Of a stretch of 64,000 nt of DNA, positions 44,455-52,963 are shown piece by piece. The stretch is from Paenibacillus sp. SZ31 (GTDB lineage: Bacteria > Bacillota > Bacilli > Paenibacillales > Paenibacillaceae): contig NZ_JABBEA010000002.1 of NCBI RefSeq assembly GCF_012912005.1, positions 248,001 to 312,000 of the forward strand, written 5' to 3'. Within the stretch, counting starts at the first letter, position 1. Every line of letters starts with the position of its first letter. The notes beneath the pieces were generated by a model, which worked only from the letters and a program-made list of their open reading frames with translations, made no database searches and was not told the DNA's origin. Both the position numbers and the translations under genes were made by a program.

Positions 44455-44744
44455 GTGAAATACGAGTTTAATTTCGATCAGTTATGTCCAGCGACTTATG
44501 CATTTCAGGTCATTGGAGGCAAGTGGAATCTTCCGATCCTGGCATTACCGGAACGATGCTAACGAACTGTTTGAAGGATTTGATTCATTCCGGCATCGTG
44601 CATCGGGAACAATATAACGAGGTTCCACCGAGAGTGGAGTATTCGCTCACAGAATCGGGCAAGGAATTGGTTCCTTTAATTGAATCCATGGTAATGTGGG
44701 GTCAGAAAAATATGACAGTAGGCGTGAAGGAACAAGAAATGTAA
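44455..44744 (+). pseudogene. HxlR-family regulator broken by an internal deletion
   Basis: From the GTG at 44455 (GGAGG seven bases upstream) the frame gives FNFDQLCPATYAFQVIGGKW and NLPIL, the normal HxlR beginning, and stops at 44560-44562. The next frame, entered around 44535, continues with DPGITGTMLTNCLKDLIHSG and VPPRVEYSLTESGKEL, the normal HxlR end. The family segment between IL and PGIT (roughly 18 codons including part of the DNA-binding helix) is missing, and the deletion is out of frame. The longer downstream frame starting at 44484 is therefore not a complete protein. Confidence 0.85.
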
Positions 44745-44816
44745 CACCTGGTCTAATGTAACCCCTTAGCCTAGATGTTCATTTTCGAATCGCTCTGCAC
44801 ACTTTTTTTCAACGGC

Positions 44817-44862
44817 AAAAAGGCTATTTCACTGGACCATTATGTCCTTTGAAATAGCCTTT
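44817..44862. terminator. Bidirectional terminator; shares arms with the one at 54711
   Basis: AAAAAGGCTATTTC and GAAATAGCCTTT with a nested GGAC/GTCC stem, between the HxlR remnant and the convergent NUDIX gene. The outer 12-base arms are identical to those at 54711-54752. Confidence 0.85.
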
Positions 44863-44923
44863 CCTCTATAAATACAAGACGGCCGCTTGTTTACGTATAG
44901 AATTGCACATCCGTGTGGCATGA

Positions 44924-45388
44924 CTAACCATTCAGGTCCTCGTCTTCTTCAATTCCTAAATACATAACCGTGTTTTCTCCCTCAACCAATCTAATGATCT
45001 GCTTTCGTAATTTTGAGGGCAATAAAGGTTGTTGGATCAAGCTTTTAATGTCAAGCCATTCATATTCTACTTGGTTTTCGTCACTTGGCAGAATAGAACT
45101 GTTATTGTCCATTAAACCTATGTATTCGGATAAAAAAACAAAATCTACACGATGAAGAGCTGCGCCATATACACCTTCAATTACGAATTCCAAGGATAAA
45201 GGCTCTACGTCTACTCCGATTTCTGCTGCTACTTCTCTCTTCACGGCATCAGTCAGTGTTTCACCTGCATTTTGGCTCCCGCCAGGCAAGAGATAGATTA
45301 CATCGCCATTATCTTCCTGCCTAATCGCAAGCATTCTCCCATCTTTGATAATTAATGCTTTTGCAGAATTTCTAATCTTTCTCTCCAT
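44924..45388 (-). CDS. NUDIX hydrolase with a substituted Nudix box
   Basis: A 154-residue NUDIX-fold protein. The box reads GGSQNAGETLTDAVKREVAAEIGV against GX5EX7REUXEEXGU (12 residues of it shown here as REVAAEIGV at the end). The first glutamate of the metal-binding EE pair is alanine. NUDIX enzymes cleave nucleoside diphosphates linked to another group; the substitution may weaken or change activity. TGGAGG lies before the ATG at 45388; the longer frame to 45427 lacks a ribosome site. The substrate is unknown. It is followed by a strong terminator. Confidence 0.88.
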   Translation of the reverse strand: MERKIRNSAKALIIKDGRMLAIRQEDNGDVIYLLPGGSQNAGETLTDAVKREVAAEIGVDVEPLSLEFVIEGVYGAALHRVDFVFLSEYIGLMDNNSSILPSDENQVEYEWLDIKSLIQQPLLPSKLRKQIIRLVEGENTVMYLGIEEDEDLNG

Positions 45389-45452
45389 TGTAATCCTCCA
45401 TATGTTCTGTGAAGAATATCTTAACATATACGTCTAAACAAATTCTGAACAA

Positions 45453-46337
45453 TCAAATCAACTCACTCTTCGCGACCTGCATGAAAGCAGTCATGGACGG
45501 AGATATCCACTTCTCCCGATGCCAGAGCATCTGTGCCGTAAAGGTTATTTCCGATAAATCCCACGGCAAAGCAACCAAATCTCCCTCGCTCAACTCTTTC
45601 TTTAGAGCCAGTTCAGGCAACAAAGCGACCCCTAGACCAGCTACAGCGCATTGTTTAATGGCTTCTACACTATGGAACTCCAGTTCTGTCAGAGCATCCG
45701 CAACTTTTTTTAGTAGGGATTGGTCAAAATAAGTGCGATAAGAACAGTTCTTTTCGGTCAACAAAAAATGCTGTTTGTGGAAGTCATCAACGATTAACGA
45801 GGGACGTGATGCCAGCACATGATCGGGAGAAACGACCATTTGAAAGTTCTCCTCCTTTAAAAATTCTGAATGAAGATCTTTGGAAACAACCTGCTCATCC
45901 AATACAAAAACGACATCGGCCTGTCCTTCTCTCAGACTGGATTTAAGCTCTTGGCCGGACAAAGGGCGGAACAATAACCGCACACCAGGATACTCCGCTC
46001 GGAAGCGTTTGAACAAGGCTGGAAGAAGATAAGCGCATAGCACTTCATCTGCTCCGATGACAACCGTTCCTGCCAATTCCCCCTGTTGACTAGATATGCA
46101 TTTTGCTTCCTCTACATCGTTTAAGATTTTAGTGGCATACGGCAAAAATTGTTGGCCAGCATCCGTTAACACGACCTTTTTTCCTAATCGATCCAGCAAT
46201 TTCACACCGAGCTCTTCTTCCAGCGATTTGATTTGCATCGTTATGGTAGATGGAACATAACTCAATAATTCAGCCGTCTGATGAAAGCTGCAGGTTGAAG
46301 CAAGTGTCCAAAAGGTTTTTAGTTGGCGTATTTCCAT
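45453..46337 (-). CDS. LysR-family transcriptional regulator
   Basis: A 294-residue LTTR of the CysL/CynR type. The N-terminal HTH is CSFHQTAELLSYVPSTITMQ with SLEEELGVKLLDRLGKKVVLT. The effector domain follows, with GELAGTVVIGADEVLCAYLLP. It is divergent from the MetX-like hydrolase gene, its probable target, across a 125-bp gap. No clean operator is recognised. Confidence 0.92.
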   Translation of the reverse strand: MEIRQLKTFWTLASTCSFHQTAELLSYVPSTITMQIKSLEEELGVKLLDRLGKKVVLTDAGQQFLPYATKILNDVEEAKCISSQQGELAGTVVIGADEVLCAYLLPALFKRFRAEYPGVRLLFRPLSGQELKSSLREGQADVVFVLDEQVVSKDLHSEFLKEENFQMVVSPDHVLASRPSLIVDDFHKQHFLLTEKNCSYRTYFDQSLLKKVADALTELEFHSVEAIKQCAVAGLGVALLPELALKKELSEGDLVALPWDLSEITFTAQMLWHREKWISPSMTAFMQVAKSELI

Positions 46338-46462
46338 GAATCAAGCACCTTCTCTGTTCAAAATAAATGAATGATATGTTCGATAACGTTTCATTGAATT
46401 GATGATAGGCCTATTGTAGAGTGAAATCAAGTTATTACTTTATTTTAAAGGAGAATCTATCC

Positions 46463-47473
46463 ATGAACGATTATGAAACATATAACCTTGAAGATACAAT
46501 ACTTCAATCGGGGCAACAGCTCCCTCAAGCTTTTATTGCATACAAGACCTATGGAAACTTAAATGCTGCAAAGGACAATGTTATTGTCGTTCCAACGTGG
46601 TTTGCTGGACTTCACACAGATAATGAATGGTTAATTGGAGCGGACAAGGCATTGGATCCCAGTCGGTACTTTATCATCGTGCCTAATATGTTGGGTAACG
46701 GATTATCGTCCTCTCCCAGCAATACCCCTGCCCCGTATGATAAGGAAAACTTCCCTCTCATCTCGATGTATGACAATGTGCGTTTTCAACATCAACTGCT
46801 TACTCAAAAGTTCGGAATAACCAAAATTAAACTCGTTGTTGGCTGGTCTTTAGGTGCCATGCAGGTTTATCAATGGGGAACGAGTTATCCTGAGATGGTC
46901 GAACGTATTGCCCCCTTTGGCGGAACAGCAAAGAGCAGACCACATACACAGCTGGTGTTCGAATCCATGATCTCGGCATTACAGGCAGATTCGAATTTTA
47001 AAAATGGTAGATATGACCGCCCTCCGGTTGCCGGTCTCGCAGCGATGGGTAGAGCTTATGCTCCATGGGGGTTCTCGCAGGCGTACTATTTGGAGAAATT
47101 GTATCAATCCGAAGGTTACGATACCTTGAAATCTTATGTAGAAGATTACTGGGACCAGGTGTTTTTATCCTTTGATGCTAACGACTTGATTACCATGCTG
47201 CGTACAGGAATACATGGAGACATTAGCGTTAATCCCGTAGATAACTGCAACTTCGAACAGGCGCTAAGCAAGATCACCTCTCCTGCACTCGTTATGCCAG
47301 GGTCAAGTGACTTGTTCTTCACGCCAGAGGACAGTGCGTATGATGTTCAACATATGCCGAATGCTGTTTTTCAGCCTATAGAGTCCAAATGGGGACACTG
47401 CTTTGGGATCGGAGCTAACGAAGCGGATTCACGCGTTATCGATCGTCATCTCAAGCGATTTTTGGAGACATGA
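46463..47473 (+). CDS. Alpha/beta hydrolase related to homoserine O-acetyltransferase (MetX)
   Basis: A 336-residue alpha/beta-hydrolase of the MetX-like group. Features are ILQSGQQLPQAFIAYKTYGN, PNMLGNGLSSSPSN, the nucleophile elbow VGWSLGAMQVYQWG, SSDLFFTPEDS and the catalytic histidine in KWGHCFGIG. True MetX acetylates homoserine; many homologues beside LysR genes are hydrolases of unknown substrate, and PNMLGNG differs from the canonical N-x-x-G-x-x-x-G-P acyltransferase form. AAGGAG nine bases before the ATG at 46463 fixes the start; the frame opens 42 bp earlier without a ribosome site. The gap 47474-47659 shows only the ribosome site of the next gene. Confidence 0.85.
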   Translation: MNDYETYNLEDTILQSGQQLPQAFIAYKTYGNLNAAKDNVIVVPTWFAGLHTDNEWLIGADKALDPSRYFIIVPNMLGNGLSSSPSNTPAPYDKENFPLISMYDNVRFQHQLLTQKFGITKIKLVVGWSLGAMQVYQWGTSYPEMVERIAPFGGTAKSRPHTQLVFESMISALQADSNFKNGRYDRPPVAGLAAMGRAYAPWGFSQAYYLEKLYQSEGYDTLKSYVEDYWDQVFLSFDANDLITMLRTGIHGDISVNPVDNCNFEQALSKITSPALVMPGSSDLFFTPEDSAYDVQHMPNAVFQPIESKWGHCFGIGANEADSRVIDRHLKRFLET

Positions 47474-47659
47474 GTAAAAAAAGAAGGAGTGAAAAGTAAA
47501 AAAAGTGCACAGAACTCGTGGATCTTTTCTCCGCTATAACTCGAAAGTAAAAAAACATACGGATTCTCGTCAATAACCTTTATATCTCCTTCCCCCTTTC
47601 TCGGTTAGAATATTTTCAAGAAAGCGATATTGAAATATGACTGATAAGGGGGAAAAGAA

Positions 47660-49261
47660 ATGAACAAGAAAACGAAAACTTTAGTCTTGTCTTTGTGCCT
47701 GTCTACCTTATTACTCGCAGCTTGTAGCAATGGAAGCAACACGGAGAAAGATACCACGACGGACCCGGATTCCAATGAGGCTGGAACGACAACCATTCAC
47801 ACCGTAACGTCAGAATACACTTCTGCCAAGTATCCAAAGGGCGACGATATCACAAACAATGTGTGGATTAAGCGCTACAAAGAGAAGTTCAATATTGATG
47901 TCAAAACAGATTGGGTCAGCGACGAGTACGATACAAAACTGAATTTGGCTATCGCATCGAACGATCTTCCTGACGTATTCAGGGTAAATCCATCACAACT
48001 CAGACAGTTGGTCGAAGCAGATATGGTCATGGATCTTTCTGAGGTCTTTGACCAACATGCTTCAGATCGTCTCAAAGGTTACATGGAAGCGGATGCGGAT
48101 AGTTACGAGTCTGGAAAAAAGGATGGTAAGCTATACGGCATACCGCAGATGCACTGGGGATTAATTGAACAACCAGACTTCATCTGGATCCGGAATGACT
48201 GGAAAGAAGAATTGGGAGTCCAGGATCCGAAGTCTGTGGAAGACATCAAGAATATGGCATTGAAATTCATGGATAAGCACGGCGGTTATGGTATAGCCGT
48301 AGACCAATCGTTGGATTACCTCAACCTGCTCGCTATTGCATGGAATGCGCATCCGGATATGTGGATGGAGGATAACAGTGGACAACTCGTGTATGGCTCC
48401 GTGCAGCCTGAGATGAAGAATGCGCTGGCTGAGTGGTCAGAATGGTACAAGCGAGGCATCATTGATCCGGAATTTGCAATCAAAGACTTTAATGCGATGA
48501 ACGCGGATATTGTAGCCGGCAAAGTGGGGATACAGCCTTATTACCAATGGTGGGGTTATAATCCGGGTGTAGATACGGTATCCAATCTGGGTAAGGACGC
48601 CATCTTCTATCCTTATATCATCCCTACCGTCGATGGGAAGGAAGCACAACAATCCATTTTCTTCGCCAACAATAATTATATCGTCATGAAAAAGGGATTC
48701 AAGCGTCCTGAAGAAGTGATTAAAATTTTGAACGACTATGCTTATATCGTGGATGAAGGCAATGGCAAAGAATCTCCAGAAACGCTATCTGCCTTGCTGG
48801 ATAACGATATTGCCCATGTTGTTGGTGCGTTCCGTGTACTTAATCCAAATTCGGATTACGAGCAATTTGAGGCTGTGTCAGTTGCCCTTGAATCCAAGGA
48901 TACGAGTGGACTCACGACTTCGGGAATGTGGCAAAAATATAACAACAGTGTTGAATTCATGGAGAATGCAACACCTGGAGCGATCGGTGATTATTTACAG
49001 CAAGGTGCTCCCAAAAATGCTTATGGTCTTGCCAAGAAAGTACTCGACAGCGAGAACTATACGAAAACGGCCCTATGGGGTGTTACGCCAGAAATCCTGT
49101 CGAGCTACGGCACAACCTTAGATGATATCCTGACCGAAGGCTTCACCAAGATTATTATGGGGAGCGAAAGTATCGATTATTTCGATGTGATTGTCCAGAA
49201 TTGGCGTGCAGCCGGAGGCGATGACGCAACCCAGGCAGTCAATGAGGCATACGGAAAATAA
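47660..49261 (+). CDS. ABC sugar transporter substrate-binding lipoprotein (LipO type)
   Basis: A 533-residue class I binding protein of the LplA/LipO type common in Paenibacillus. The signal peptide ends in the lipobox LAAC at about residue 21, followed by an acidic Asp/Thr-rich linker. The domain reads NIDVKTDWVSDEYDTKLNLA and IASNDLPDVF. These proteins bind complex plant oligosaccharides. AAGGGGG precedes the ATG. It is the first gene of a three-gene import operon with two permeases; no ATPase is encoded nearby, so a shared MsmX-type ATPase is expected. A stem-loop after the gene probably keeps its transcript abundant. Confidence 0.92.
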   Translation: MNKKTKTLVLSLCLSTLLLAACSNGSNTEKDTTTDPDSNEAGTTTIHTVTSEYTSAKYPKGDDITNNVWIKRYKEKFNIDVKTDWVSDEYDTKLNLAIASNDLPDVFRVNPSQLRQLVEADMVMDLSEVFDQHASDRLKGYMEADADSYESGKKDGKLYGIPQMHWGLIEQPDFIWIRNDWKEELGVQDPKSVEDIKNMALKFMDKHGGYGIAVDQSLDYLNLLAIAWNAHPDMWMEDNSGQLVYGSVQPEMKNALAEWSEWYKRGIIDPEFAIKDFNAMNADIVAGKVGIQPYYQWWGYNPGVDTVSNLGKDAIFYPYIIPTVDGKEAQQSIFFANNNYIVMKKGFKRPEEVIKILNDYAYIVDEGNGKESPETLSALLDNDIAHVVGAFRVLNPNSDYEQFEAVSVALESKDTSGLTTSGMWQKYNNSVEFMENATPGAIGDYLQQGAPKNAYGLAKKVLDSENYTKTALWGVTPEILSSYGTTLDDILTEGFTKIIMGSESIDYFDVIVQNWRAAGGDDATQAVNEAYGK

Positions 49262-49272
49262 TAAGTCTGTTG

Positions 49273-49308
49273 CCAAGAAGGGATGGGTATGTTCTCGTCT
49301 CTTCTTGG
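49273..49308 (+). other. Intercistronic stem-loop after the binding-protein gene
   Basis: CCAAGAAG and CTTCTTGG with an inner GA/TC pair, lacking a T-run. It lies between the binding protein and the first permease, a position where such structures protect the upstream mRNA from 3' decay. Confidence 0.6.
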
Positions 49309-49350
49309 TAGCGGTTACAAATTCATCGCGCCAAGAACGGAGGAATACGA

Positions 49351-50241
49351 ATGCTGAGAAAATGGAATCAGCAGCGTGCTTACCATCTCATGTTGATCCC
49401 AAGCCTGGTCTTGGTCTTCATCTTTAGTTACATCCCTTTCTACGGACTTATTATTGCATTTCAGAAGTACAATCCGGGCCTCGGTTTCAACTCGCCATGG
49501 GTAGGATGGGATAATTTTACCCACATCTTTAATCAGCCGAACTTCGTAAGAACGATCTGGAATACACTGTACATGTCTGTCTTCAAGATTATCGGTGGTA
49601 TAATCGTGCCCGTTATTTTCGCATTACTGCTTAACGAGGTACTACACAGTGGAATCAAACGTACATTCCAAACACTTGTCTACATTCCGAACTTCCTCTC
49701 TTGGGTCATTATGGCCGGCATCATGCTGGATATCCTTAGCTCTGACGGCATTATCAATACATTTCTAAGTATATTCGGGATTGCACCGATCTCCTTTCTT
49801 GGCACACCCTCTATTTTTCCTTGGACGATGATTGTAAGTGACATATGGAAGGGCTTCGGCTTTGGCACAGTTGTTTACTTAGCAGCCTTAACTAGTATTG
49901 ACCCCGGACTTTACGAGGCCGCGGTGATCGACGGAGCGAAACGGTGGAAGCAGACGATCTACATTACGTTGCCTCTCCTCATGCCAACCATTGTCTTAAT
50001 GACAGTATTGTCACTTGGAAACGTACTCAATGCTGGCTTTGACCAGATCTATAATCTCTACTCCCCTGTCGTCTATCAGACCGGTGATATTATTGATACC
50101 TATGTATACCGTCTGGGAATTCAGCAGGCACAGTATTCGATTGGTACCGCTGTCGGATTATTCAAATCCATCATTTCCAGTGTTCTGGTTGCCGTATCGT
50201 ACATTCTGGCTTATAGAGTAGCTGGCTATCGCATCTTCTAA
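49351..50241 (+). CDS. ABC sugar permease, LplB type
   Basis: A 296-residue inner-membrane permease with six hydrophobic segments. Family marks are the early YHLMLIPSLVLVFIFSYIPF and the EAA loop YEAAVIDGAKRWKQTIYITLP, which contacts the ATPase. It pairs with the permease 18 bp downstream. The ATG has an upstream GGAGG. Confidence 0.93.
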   Translation: MLRKWNQQRAYHLMLIPSLVLVFIFSYIPFYGLIIAFQKYNPGLGFNSPWVGWDNFTHIFNQPNFVRTIWNTLYMSVFKIIGGIIVPVIFALLLNEVLHSGIKRTFQTLVYIPNFLSWVIMAGIMLDILSSDGIINTFLSIFGIAPISFLGTPSIFPWTMIVSDIWKGFGFGTVVYLAALTSIDPGLYEAAVIDGAKRWKQTIYITLPLLMPTIVLMTVLSLGNVLNAGFDQIYNLYSPVVYQTGDIIDTYVYRLGIQQAQYSIGTAVGLFKSIISSVLVAVSYILAYRVAGYRIF

Positions 50242-50259
50242 GAGGGAGGAACTAACATT

Positions 50260-51150
50260 ATGATCCACGATAAAAGTATGAGCAGGCGTGTGTTTCTTAT
50301 CCTAAACTACACCATATTGCTTCTAATCTCTCTACTATGTATCCTGCCGTTTATCAACCTGTTGGCCGTTTCATTCAGTAGCAGTTCAGCTGTATCTGCG
50401 GGCAGTGTTACGTTCTGGCCTGTGGAATTCACAACTAAGGCCTATGAATTTGCATTAACTGGAGGGTCCTTCTTCTCCTCTCTCTGGGTCGCCATCCAGC
50501 GAACCGTTCTCGGAACGTTGGTGAATCTGGTTCTGATCGTTCTTACGGCGTATCCCCTCTCCAAATCGAAACAAAAATTAATGGGGCGCAATATTTATAT
50601 GGGATTTTTCATCGTAACCATGTTATTCAGCGGAGGACTAATTCCAACCTATCTGGTAGTCGTCAAAATGGGACTAATCGATTCCATATGGTCTCTGATC
50701 CTGCCTGGGGCTCTCCCCGTATTCAGTATGATTATCCTCATGAATTTCATTAGAGGGTTGCCTGAGGAAATTGAAGAATCAGCAATTATCGATGGGGCTG
50801 GGCCTGTACAGGTATTGCTTCGTATTCTACTCCCCCTCCTCAAGCCCGCTCTCGCAACAGTTGGTTTGTTCAGTATCGTCGCCCACTGGAATTCTTGGTT
50901 CGATGGCATTATCTATATGAATAATCCAGCTAATTATCCATTACAAAGCTACCTCCAGACTCTACTGCAGAGCTTTGAACAAATCATGCTGAAATCTGGA
51001 TCAGACTATACGCAACTGTTATCCATGATGAACGCCAGAACGGGACGCGCTGCTCAGATGTTCTTGGGTGCCATTCCGATTCTGCTCGTGTATCCGTTCT
51101 TACAGAAATACTTCACCAAAGGTTTGGTGCTAGGAAGTGTCAAAGGGTGA
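50260..51150 (+). CDS. ABC sugar permease, LplC/YtcP type
   Basis: A 296-residue permease, the second half of the channel. Features are LISLLCILPFINLLAVSFSS, the YLSSK-like AYPLSKSKQKLMGR, FSGGLIPTYLVV and the EAA loop IEESAIIDGAGPVQVLLRI. It ends VLGSVKG, the usual LplC ending. GGAGG lies ten bases upstream of the ATG. The gene is the last of the operon. Confidence 0.93.
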   Translation: MIHDKSMSRRVFLILNYTILLLISLLCILPFINLLAVSFSSSSAVSAGSVTFWPVEFTTKAYEFALTGGSFFSSLWVAIQRTVLGTLVNLVLIVLTAYPLSKSKQKLMGRNIYMGFFIVTMLFSGGLIPTYLVVVKMGLIDSIWSLILPGALPVFSMIILMNFIRGLPEEIEESAIIDGAGPVQVLLRILLPLLKPALATVGLFSIVAHWNSWFDGIIYMNNPANYPLQSYLQTLLQSFEQIMLKSGSDYTQLLSMMNARTGRAAQMFLGAIPILLVYPFLQKYFTKGLVLGSVKG

Positions 51151-51189
51151 ACAAAAGGGCTTGCAGTTCATACTGTAAGCCCTTTTGTT
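51150..51189. terminator. Bidirectional terminator between the permease and histidine kinase genes
   Basis: AACAAAAGGGCTTGCAG pairs almost completely with CTGTAAGCCCTTTTGTT around six bases, so it carries A- and T-runs on both strands. It fills the whole gap between the convergent genes. Confidence 0.92.
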
Positions 51190-52935
51190 CTATCTAAACT
51201 CTGAGATGGCCGGCAGCAGAATGGAGAAAATGGTACCTTCACCTATTTTACTTTCCACCTGTATTCCATAAGGTTTACCAAAATGAAGCTGAATCCGCCG
51301 CTGCACATTATGCAATCCAATTCCGCTCGTTCCTGAACTGGCACCGGACTTTTCTTCCATCAAGTTCTGCATCGTATGATGATCCATCCCGACGCCATTA
51401 TCGCAGACTTCGATCACAACTTCATCCAGCTGTGATTGAATCCGGATAGTGATGATTCCGTCTTCTTCGAGTTCGGCCAGTCCATGAAAAATGGCGTTCT
51501 CTACAATGGGCTGCAGGATCATTTTGGGCATGCGATAATCCAGCAGTTTATCCTCAATTTCATATCTCATCTGAATACAATCGTAGTACCTGACATTCTG
51601 GATCGTTACGTAATTCGCTATATTATCGAGTTCTTCACGAATGGTTACGAGGGTTCCATCGGATTTTGTTGCATAGCGGAGCATCGAGATTAGCGCATCG
51701 GTCATTTCCACGATTTTGTCAGCCTGTTGCATCGAGGCGATCCATTTTACCGAACCAAGTGTGTTATACAGAAAATGAGGCTTGATCTGGTCATGAAGCG
51801 CACGCATCTCAGCCTTGGCTTTCTCTATTTCTTCCTGCTGCATCCGTTCGACCATTCGCTTCAATTCATGCGACATTCTGTTGAATCGAATGGATAAATG
51901 TCCAATCTCATCTCTGGAGCCAATAGGTACGACTTGTTCGAACTGGCCTTTCTCGACCAGAGAGATATTCCGGAGCAGCTTCTTAATCGGAGTTGTAATG
52001 ACATGAGATAGAAAGATGGATATGACCGCAGCAAAAAGAACAATGACAATGGCCAGCGTCACCAGATTACGACCCAATATTTTTCCATCAGCAGTTAGCT
52101 CATCCAAGGGCATATATAAATACGTTGTCCATTTTTGTTGACTAAGCGGGCTGGTCACAACGACATTCAATGATTCAGGCGGACGAACGTTGTCTCGGAA
52201 CAGTGTACCAATTAATCGATCGTTCACGTTATATACGATCTTGTCATTCTCATCGACGATCATGAATCTGGAGCGCAGTCCTTCCTGCAGGTTGCGGTTG
52301 ACGATTTCGATAAATTTGATATCAATGCTGACAACGATTACACCAAGAAGTTCCCCACTAGCCACATCATGAATTTTGCGAGCGTGTGACACCGCCAGTA
52401 TCTTATTCTCCAATTGCTCATCGATTCGCGTTGTCAGCGTAATGGTTCGATCATTTTCGTGCATGAACTTTTTAAACCACAATTCGTTCGCCACTTTGAA
52501 GTTGGGGTCAATGGGCTGGTGTGGGCTGACGAACAGATCCTGTCCCCCGTTCATATTGTAGAGGTAAATGGAGAATACGCGATCCTTCATCATGATATAA
52601 TTCATCAAAATATTGTATGCGGCAATCTCATTTTGTTCGTTACCCTCTCGCAGGAAATCCTGGATCGGAAAGCTTCCTTCATGGGTCGCAGATAGATTAT
52701 TGCTAAGGCCAGTGCTGGCTAGCAGCGTGATTTTCTCAATCTCCTTCAAGAATTCGTCAATTCGAATATTCGTCTGTTTGGCCAGATCGCTTAGCAAGGT
52801 TGTATAATTCTGCGCCAATAACCGCTCTGAGGAGTAATACGAATTGATTGTCATCACAAATACCGGAAGGATAATCACCGTCATACAGATCACCATAATT
52901 TTGTGCTTGATTTGGAAGGGCTGGACAAGCTTCAT
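51190..52935 (-). CDS. Sensor histidine kinase, YesM family
   Basis: A 581-residue membrane kinase. Helix 1 is near residues 14-32 (MVICMTVIILPVFVMTI), followed by an extracellular sensor domain of ~260 residues, helix 2 (VTLAIVIVLFAAVISIF), HAMP, and the His_kinase domain with the phospho-acceptor histidine in ALHDQIKPHFLYNTL. The ATPase has ENAIFHGL, DNGVGM and SGIGLHNVQRR. The frame opens at a GTG; AGAGGTG before the ATG at 52935 decides the start. It sits 28 bp after its response regulator gene and is convergent with the ABC operon it most likely controls. Confidence 0.94.
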   Translation of the reverse strand: MKLVQPFQIKHKIMVICMTVIILPVFVMTINSYYSSERLLAQNYTTLLSDLAKQTNIRIDEFLKEIEKITLLASTGLSNNLSATHEGSFPIQDFLREGNEQNEIAAYNILMNYIMMKDRVFSIYLYNMNGGQDLFVSPHQPIDPNFKVANELWFKKFMHENDRTITLTTRIDEQLENKILAVSHARKIHDVASGELLGVIVVSIDIKFIEIVNRNLQEGLRSRFMIVDENDKIVYNVNDRLIGTLFRDNVRPPESLNVVVTSPLSQQKWTTYLYMPLDELTADGKILGRNLVTLAIVIVLFAAVISIFLSHVITTPIKKLLRNISLVEKGQFEQVVPIGSRDEIGHLSIRFNRMSHELKRMVERMQQEEIEKAKAEMRALHDQIKPHFLYNTLGSVKWIASMQQADKIVEMTDALISMLRYATKSDGTLVTIREELDNIANYVTIQNVRYYDCIQMRYEIEDKLLDYRMPKMILQPIVENAIFHGLAELEEDGIITIRIQSQLDEVVIEVCDNGVGMDHHTMQNLMEEKSGASSGTSGIGLHNVQRRIQLHFGKPYGIQVESKIGEGTIFSILLPAISEFR

Positions 52936-52963
52936 AAGTTGCACCTCTATTCACCGATTACAC

